From Oligosphaeraceae bacterium (GTDB lineage: Bacteria; Verrucomicrobiota; Lentisphaeria; Oligosphaerales; Oligosphaeraceae), in assembly GCA_012515455.1 (NCBI GenBank), contig JAAYYJ010000515.1, positions 1 to 10,592 of the forward strand: DNA of 10,592 nt. Reading direction: 5' to 3'. The position numbers and the translations under genes are program-made. The notes beneath the pieces were generated by a model. It was not told where the DNA came from. It searched no databases and saw only the letters and a list, made by a program, of their open reading frames with translations. Of the stretch, positions 7,111 through 10,592 are shown piece by piece; the first letter of the stretch is position 1; the number at the start of each line of letters is the position of its first letter.

Positions 7111-7156
7111 AAAAAAACGCAGCCGCGTCATTAGGGCTTGTCTAAGGCAGCGGCCG
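7111..7156 (-). terminator. Possible intrinsic terminator between gpmI and ftsK
   Basis: On the minus strand CGGCCGC (7156-7150) can pair with GCGGCTG (7126-7120), seven pairs with one G-U, around a 23-base loop. Two bases later comes a run of seven T (7117-7111). The T-run is convincing and the long loop is not, so this is a moderate terminator call. It would separate gpmI from ftsK. Closer to the gpmI stop, 7253-7269 forms another short hairpin (CCTGG/CCAGG, 5-base loop) without a T-run. No gene was seen in 7057-7273. Confidence 0.4.
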
Positions 7157-7273
7157 GCGCTAGCGGCCCCTTCCCAATCCTTCCTCCCCAGGGGGCCTGC
7201 AGTCAGAAACCGCGCTGTCCTGGCGCAGGAAGGCGTTGGTTCCTTCGCTGTTCCCTGGGACTGCCAGGAGATA

Positions 7274-8920
7274 TTACGGTTGGATGACGCTGCGGTCGTA
7301 ATCGGCCGGGGCTTCATAGCCAAGCAGATTCAAGCAGGTCGCTGCAATAGAGCTGATGCCCAGACCTTCCGCCAGAACCTTCTGGTAATCGCCCTGGTAG
7401 CCCGGGTCAAAGAGCAGACAGGGGACAGGGTTGAGCGAATGTGCCGTTTTGGCCTTGGGAATGCCGTTCTCCATGGCAATGCTGCCGTCCTTCTGCAGTT
7501 CATACATATCATCAGCATTGCCATGGTCAGCGGTAACCAGCAGAATGCCGCCGGCCTTTTCCACCGCCCGCAGGATTCTTCCCAAACAGAGGTCCACGCA
7601 CTCCACGCCAATCTGGGTGGCCTGAAAAACCCCTGTATGCCCAACCATATCACCGTTGGGGAAATTGCAGCGCAGGAAATCGTACTTCCCGCTGCCTATG
7701 CCTTCCAGTATGGCATCGGTGATGTCGGCGCATTTCATCCAGGGTCGCTGTTCATACGGCAGCACATCGGAAGTGATTTCCTGATAATATTCCAGCTGCT
7801 CGTCAATTTTTCCACATTTATTTCCGTTGAAGAAGTAGGTCACATGGCCGTATTTCTGGGTCTCGGAACAGGCCATGCTGCGCAGCTTCAGCTGGCAGAT
7901 GAATTCTCCCAAGGTGCGGTCGATTGCCGGCGGGCTGACCAGGTAGCGGGCGGGGACGTGCAGATCGCCGTCATACTCCATCATCCCCGCATAGCAAACC
8001 TCCGGACGGCGCCCGCGGTTGAAGTAAGTGAATTCCTCCTGCTCAAAAGCAGCGGTGATTTCCAGGGCCCGGTCTCCCCGGAAATTAAAGAACACCACGC
8101 TGTCGCCATCCTGAATGCGTCCGACGGGCTGGCTGTCCGCGCCGGCGATGACAAAAGGATCGAGGTCCTGGTCGATGGCGCCAGTTTCGCTGCGCAGGGT
8201 CTCAATGGCCGTCCGGGCGTCCGGGAACTGCCGTTCTGCGCCCAGGACATGAGTGCGCCAGCCGCGTTCCACCATGGACCAGTTGGCATGGTAGCGGTCC
8301 ATGGTGATCTTCATGCGACCGCCGCCGGAGGCAATCCGGGCATCGCAGCCGCCGGCCCGCACTTCGGCCAGGAAATCCTCGAAGGGCAGGACGTATTTCA
8401 GGGCCGAGGTCTTCTCCACATCACGACCGTCCAACAGGATGTGCACCCGGATTTTTTTCACTCCCTGGTCGGCCGCTTTCTGCAGCATCTGTTTCAGATG
8501 GTCGATATGGGAATGGACGTTGCCATCGGAAAAAAGCCCCAGGAAGTGCAGGCTGCTGCCCCGGGAACAGACATTGTCCACAACCTCCCGCCAGGCCTGA
8601 CCGGAGAACATGGCACCGCTGGTAATGGATTTGTTGACCAGCTTGGCCCCCTGGTCGAAGACCCGTCCCGCGCCCATGGCATTATGGCCGACCTCGGAAT
8701 TGCCCATATCGTCGTCGGTGGGCAGACCTACTGCGGTGCCATGCGCCTTCAGGCGGGTGTGGGGGCAATGGGCATGCAACCAGTCCAACACCGGGGTGTT
8801 GGCGGCGGCGACGGCATCGCCCGCAGCGAGCTTGCCATAGCCAATTCCATCCATAACCACCAGAACCAGAGGGCCCTTGCGGCCTTTGAACCATTTTGCC
8901 TGCGGCAGTTGTTCCAGCAT
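7274..8920 (-). CDS. gpmI: 2,3-bisphosphoglycerate-independent phosphoglycerate mutase, plant-type long form
   Basis: The cytoplasmic enzyme interconverts 3- and 2-phosphoglycerate in glycolysis and gluconeogenesis through a phosphoserine intermediate, using two metal ions (usually manganese) and no bisphosphoglycerate cofactor. At 548 residues it belongs to the alkaline phosphatase superfamily. Visible landmarks: VVMDGIGYGK (21-30, metal ligand D24), DDDMGNSEVGHNAMGAG (69-85) with catalytic Ser75, SGGGRMKITMDRYHANW in the mobile transferase domain, GDSVVFFNFRGDRALE, NGDMVGHTG and VTADHGNADDM (both metal-binding), and TAHSLNPVP near the C-terminus. The wording around the serine and the insert SPPAIDRTLGEF match the plant and trypanosomatid class rather than the shorter Bacillus class. 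The start is ATG 8920, with AAAGGAAG 8 bases upstream; a TTG at 8923 is possible. It heads the minus-strand run, with ftsK downstream. Confidence 0.96.
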   Translation of the reverse strand: MLEQLPQAKWFKGRKGPLVLVVMDGIGYGKLAAGDAVAAANTPVLDWLHAHCPHTRLKAHGTAVGLPTDDDMGNSEVGHNAMGAGRVFDQGAKLVNKSITSGAMFSGQAWREVVDNVCSRGSSLHFLGLFSDGNVHSHIDHLKQMLQKAADQGVKKIRVHILLDGRDVEKTSALKYVLPFEDFLAEVRAGGCDARIASGGGRMKITMDRYHANWSMVERGWRTHVLGAERQFPDARTAIETLRSETGAIDQDLDPFVIAGADSQPVGRIQDGDSVVFFNFRGDRALEITAAFEQEEFTYFNRGRRPEVCYAGMMEYDGDLHVPARYLVSPPAIDRTLGEFICQLKLRSMACSETQKYGHVTYFFNGNKCGKIDEQLEYYQEITSDVLPYEQRPWMKCADITDAILEGIGSGKYDFLRCNFPNGDMVGHTGVFQATQIGVECVDLCLGRILRAVEKAGGILLVTADHGNADDMYELQKDGSIAMENGIPKAKTAHSLNPVPCLLFDPGYQGDYQKVLAEGLGISSIAATCLNLLGYEAPADYDRSVIQP

Positions 8921-8928
8921 CAATGTAT

Positions 8929-8936
8929 CTTCCTTT
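8929..8936 (-). promoter_or_regulatory. Ribosome binding site of gpmI
   Basis: The minus strand reads AAAGGAAG, 8 bases before ATG 8920 and 5 before the alternative TTG 8923. The spacing and codon favour ATG. Confidence 0.65.
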
Positions 8937-9121
8937 GCTTGCGGGGCGGAGTGGTGAGGAAAAACGCGGTAAAAATCTTAACGTAATCTCAAAGTGGTGT
9001 TTTACAATTGAAATGTGCCTCTTTGACTGGCAAAAAAGCAATTTGCCGATACATTAAAGGCGGAATCGGTCAGCGCCGGAAAATCATCTCTCTGCCCTAC
9101 TTCCTGAACCGGACAGATATA
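8937..9121. promoter_or_regulatory. Divergent promoter region between gpmI and the VWA gene
   Basis: The region is more AT-rich than its surroundings and must hold starts for both divergent genes. On the plus strand TTGACT (9023-9028) is a good -35 match, but the best -10 candidates (GATACA at 9048, TACATT at 9050) are at 19-21 bases and poor, so no promoter is firmly placed. An inverted repeat GGCAAA/TTTGCC (9029-9034, 9042-9047) directly follows the TTGACT and could be an operator. On the minus strand TAAGAT lies about 55 bases before gpmI without a convincing -35. No small gene was seen. Confidence 0.35.
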
Positions 9122-10592
9122 ATGAAACTCTCAAAATACATTGTGATTTCCATGGCTTTGTCGATCCTGGTCCACCTGCTGTTGCTGAAAGCCGCAGCCA
9201 CGATCACCCTGGGACACCACCAGCTCTCTCCGGACCGGCCATTTGACCCAAAGGAATTTTATATTCCCATCACCATGTTCCGGGAAAAACCCCGCCCGGA
9301 ACCGCCGCAGCCGGAAGAACCGCAACGCCAGCAAAATCCCTCTCTGCCGGACCTGGCCACCATCAAACGGATCAGCGGCGACCTGAAGCGTGAGGTCAAA
9401 CAGCTCAGCGGGACCCGCAAAGTCGAGGCCATTCTCAGGGACAGCAAGCTGCTGGAGCCTCCGAAGGCCCGTTATCGCCTGGACGGCGTGGACAAGCGCC
9501 GCACTCTTGGTCCGAAGTTGCCGGAGGATGTCAAGCCGGTACTGGCCACTGCTCCCCGGCCCGAGATTCTGGAAATCGACTACTCGCAACTGCCCACAGA
9601 ACGGCAGGCGCTGACCAACCGCATCTTCACCCCCAAACTAGAACGCGAGATCAGCAGCGCTGCGCTGCTGCCGAGCCTGACTCCGCACGGGGAATTGACC
9701 TCGGCCTTCGGGGGCGCATACGGACTGACGGTCCAGACCGGCTACAAGCCGACCTTCGGAGCCCCAAACTTTGATGTCGCGGCCTTGTCACGCGGCGAGG
9801 ATGGCAGCGGCAGCGGCACATCCCTGCTGGATGAGGCGCCCGCAATCTTGCAGGGCAGCACCGCTGAGGCGAAGACTGCCGCGCAGGACCTGCCCCTGCC
9901 TTTCGACGACTTCGTCGACATCCGGGTTCAGGTAGTGCGGGACCAGAGCGGTTCCGGTGGCTATTTCCAGGTCGACATCATGCCCAACGCCAGCAGTGAC
10001 ACCATGCAGGATATCGCCAAGGACACCCTGTTTGTCATTGACCATTCCACCAGCATTTCGCCTCAGAAGCTCGAGCAGTTCAAGCTGGCAGCCCGGGAGG
10101 CCTTGAACTCTCTTAATCCCCGGGACGGCTTCAATGTCGTGTCCTTCACCACCAGTGCCAAGCCGCTGTTCAATGTTTTTGCTCCGATCACTGACCGCAA
10201 TCTGAACACCGCCAGCGAATACATCGCCGGTCTCTGGCGGGGTGGCATGACTGATGTTTTCGGCAGCCTCTCGCCTTTTGTGCAAAAAAGCAACGGCGAC
10301 ATGAATCGTCCCGTGAATATCTTCCTGCTCACGGACGGTCAGTCCACGGTCAATATCTACCAGGCCCCGGATTTCCTGCGCCAGATTGTCGGCCTCAACC
10401 CGGGCAATGTCTCCATCTACCCGTTCAGTGCCGGGCGCCAGGCCAACCGGCAGCTGCTGGATTTTCTCGGCTATCTGAACCGTGGCAGTCAATGCCACGT
10501 TGAAGAAATCGAACAACTGCGCCCGCGCCTGGTGGAATACATCAGCACCCACAGCAGCCTGGTGATCATGAATCTTCAGTACACCGCCGAGG
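9122..10592 (+). CDS. Membrane-anchored VWA-domain protein with TonB-like N-terminus (3' truncated)
   Basis: The frame runs open for 490 codons from ATG 9122 to the right edge, so the C-terminus is missing. Residues 6-30 form one membrane segment with basic residues before it, giving an inner-membrane protein with its bulk in the periplasm. Inside it LSILVH puts Ser14 and His18 three residues apart, as in the TonB membrane segment. A proline-rich stretch follows (57-70, PRPEPPQPEEPQ), then a long linker of unknown fold to about 260. The VWA domain spans roughly 300-475, with all MIDAS positions: DHSTS (D307, S309, S311), T377 in GGMTD, and D405 in LLTDGQ. VWA domains with an intact MIDAS bind protein partners through a divalent metal. 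No catalytic domain is seen. The start has no good ribosome site, but it begins just before the membrane segment. The biological role is unknown. Confidence 0.8.
   Translation, partial: MKLSKYIVISMALSILVHLLLLKAAATITLGHHQLSPDRPFDPKEFYIPITMFREKPRPEPPQPEEPQRQQNPSLPDLATIKRISGDLKREVKQLSGTRKVEAILRDSKLLEPPKARYRLDGVDKRRTLGPKLPEDVKPVLATAPRPEILEIDYSQLPTERQALTNRIFTPKLEREISSAALLPSLTPHGELTSAFGGAYGLTVQTGYKPTFGAPNFDVAALSRGEDGSGSGTSLLDEAPAILQGSTAEAKTAAQDLPLPFDDFVDIRVQVVRDQSGSGGYFQVDIMPNASSDTMQDIAKDTLFVIDHSTSISPQKLEQFKLAAREALNSLNPRDGFNVVSFTTSAKPLFNVFAPITDRNLNTASEYIAGLWRGGMTDVFGSLSPFVQKSNGDMNRPVNIFLLTDGQSTVNIYQAPDFLRQIVGLNPGNVSIYPFSAGRQANRQLLDFLGYLNRGSQCHVEEIEQLRPRLVEYISTHSSLVIMNLQYTAE

Noticed and set aside
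7080..7117. Plus-strand terminator formed by the CCGGGGG/CCCCCGG repeat and the A7 run
   Set aside because: On the plus strand the hairpin is followed by A, not T, so it is not an intrinsic terminator in that direction, and no plus-strand gene ends there.
7280..8986. Open reading frame of 568 codons on the plus strand opposite gpmI
   Set aside because: It mirrors gpmI in antisense, has no recognisable domain or ribosome site, and arises from the GC-rich codon use of the real gene.
9118..9123. Perfect TATAAT at the VWA gene start
   Set aside because: It overlaps the start codon and has no -35 at the right distance; transcription from it would begin inside the coding region.
9788..10552. Open reading frame of 254 codons on the minus strand
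   Set aside because: It lies opposite the VWA domain, whose MIDAS motifs prove the plus-strand frame; the antisense product resembles nothing.
1..10592. CRISPR array, tRNA, rRNA, insertion sequence or phage cassette
   Set aside because: No evenly spaced direct repeats, transposase motifs, terminal repeats or tRNA-like cloverleaf were found while reading both strands.

Overview
The window is chromosomal DNA from a moderately GC-rich bacterium with eight protein-coding genes, two of them cut by the window edges. I saw no tRNA, rRNA, insertion sequence, phage gene or CRISPR array. The gene content (a ceramidase-like hydrolase, a glycoside-hydrolase-like protein, a long plant-type phosphoglycerate mutase, and a VWA protein with a TonB-like anchor) would fit the Planctomycetes-Verrucomicrobia-Chlamydiae group, perhaps Lentisphaerota/Victivallales. 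This is inference from protein style, not a marker-based assignment.

Layout, left to right. At 1-998 (+) is the C-terminal part of a probable glycoside-hydrolase-like protein. It converges on a neutral/alkaline-ceramidase-like hydrolase at 1050-2339 (-). The 51 bases between them hold a perfect 17-bp hairpin. Then, all on the minus strand and read from right to left, comes a compact run: gpmI (7274-8920), ftsK (4546-7014), a RodZ-like HTH membrane protein (3639-4469), hisE (3331-3594) and hisG (2406-3254). A terminator-like hairpin (2374-2398) lies between hisG and the ceramidase-like gene, and a weaker one (7111-7156) lies between gpmI and ftsK. A 201-bp divergent intergenic region (8921-9121) separates gpmI from a plus-strand VWA protein that runs off the right edge (9122-10592).

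How the genes relate. ftsK and the RodZ-like gene belong together as cell division, chromosome segregation and cell shape functions. hisE and hisG encode steps 2 and 1 of histidine synthesis and look like an actinobacterial-type pair. gpmI is glycolytic. The run therefore mixes housekeeping genes of different pathways on one strand, and may be several transcription units rather than one operon. The least ordinary gene is the VWA protein: a single N-terminal membrane segment with the Ser-x3-His spacing of TonB, a proline-rich stretch, a long linker, and a VWA domain with an intact MIDAS metal site. I found no clear new defence or mobile system. The rest is mostly recognisable housekeeping and hydrolase genes, with some unusual intergenic structure.
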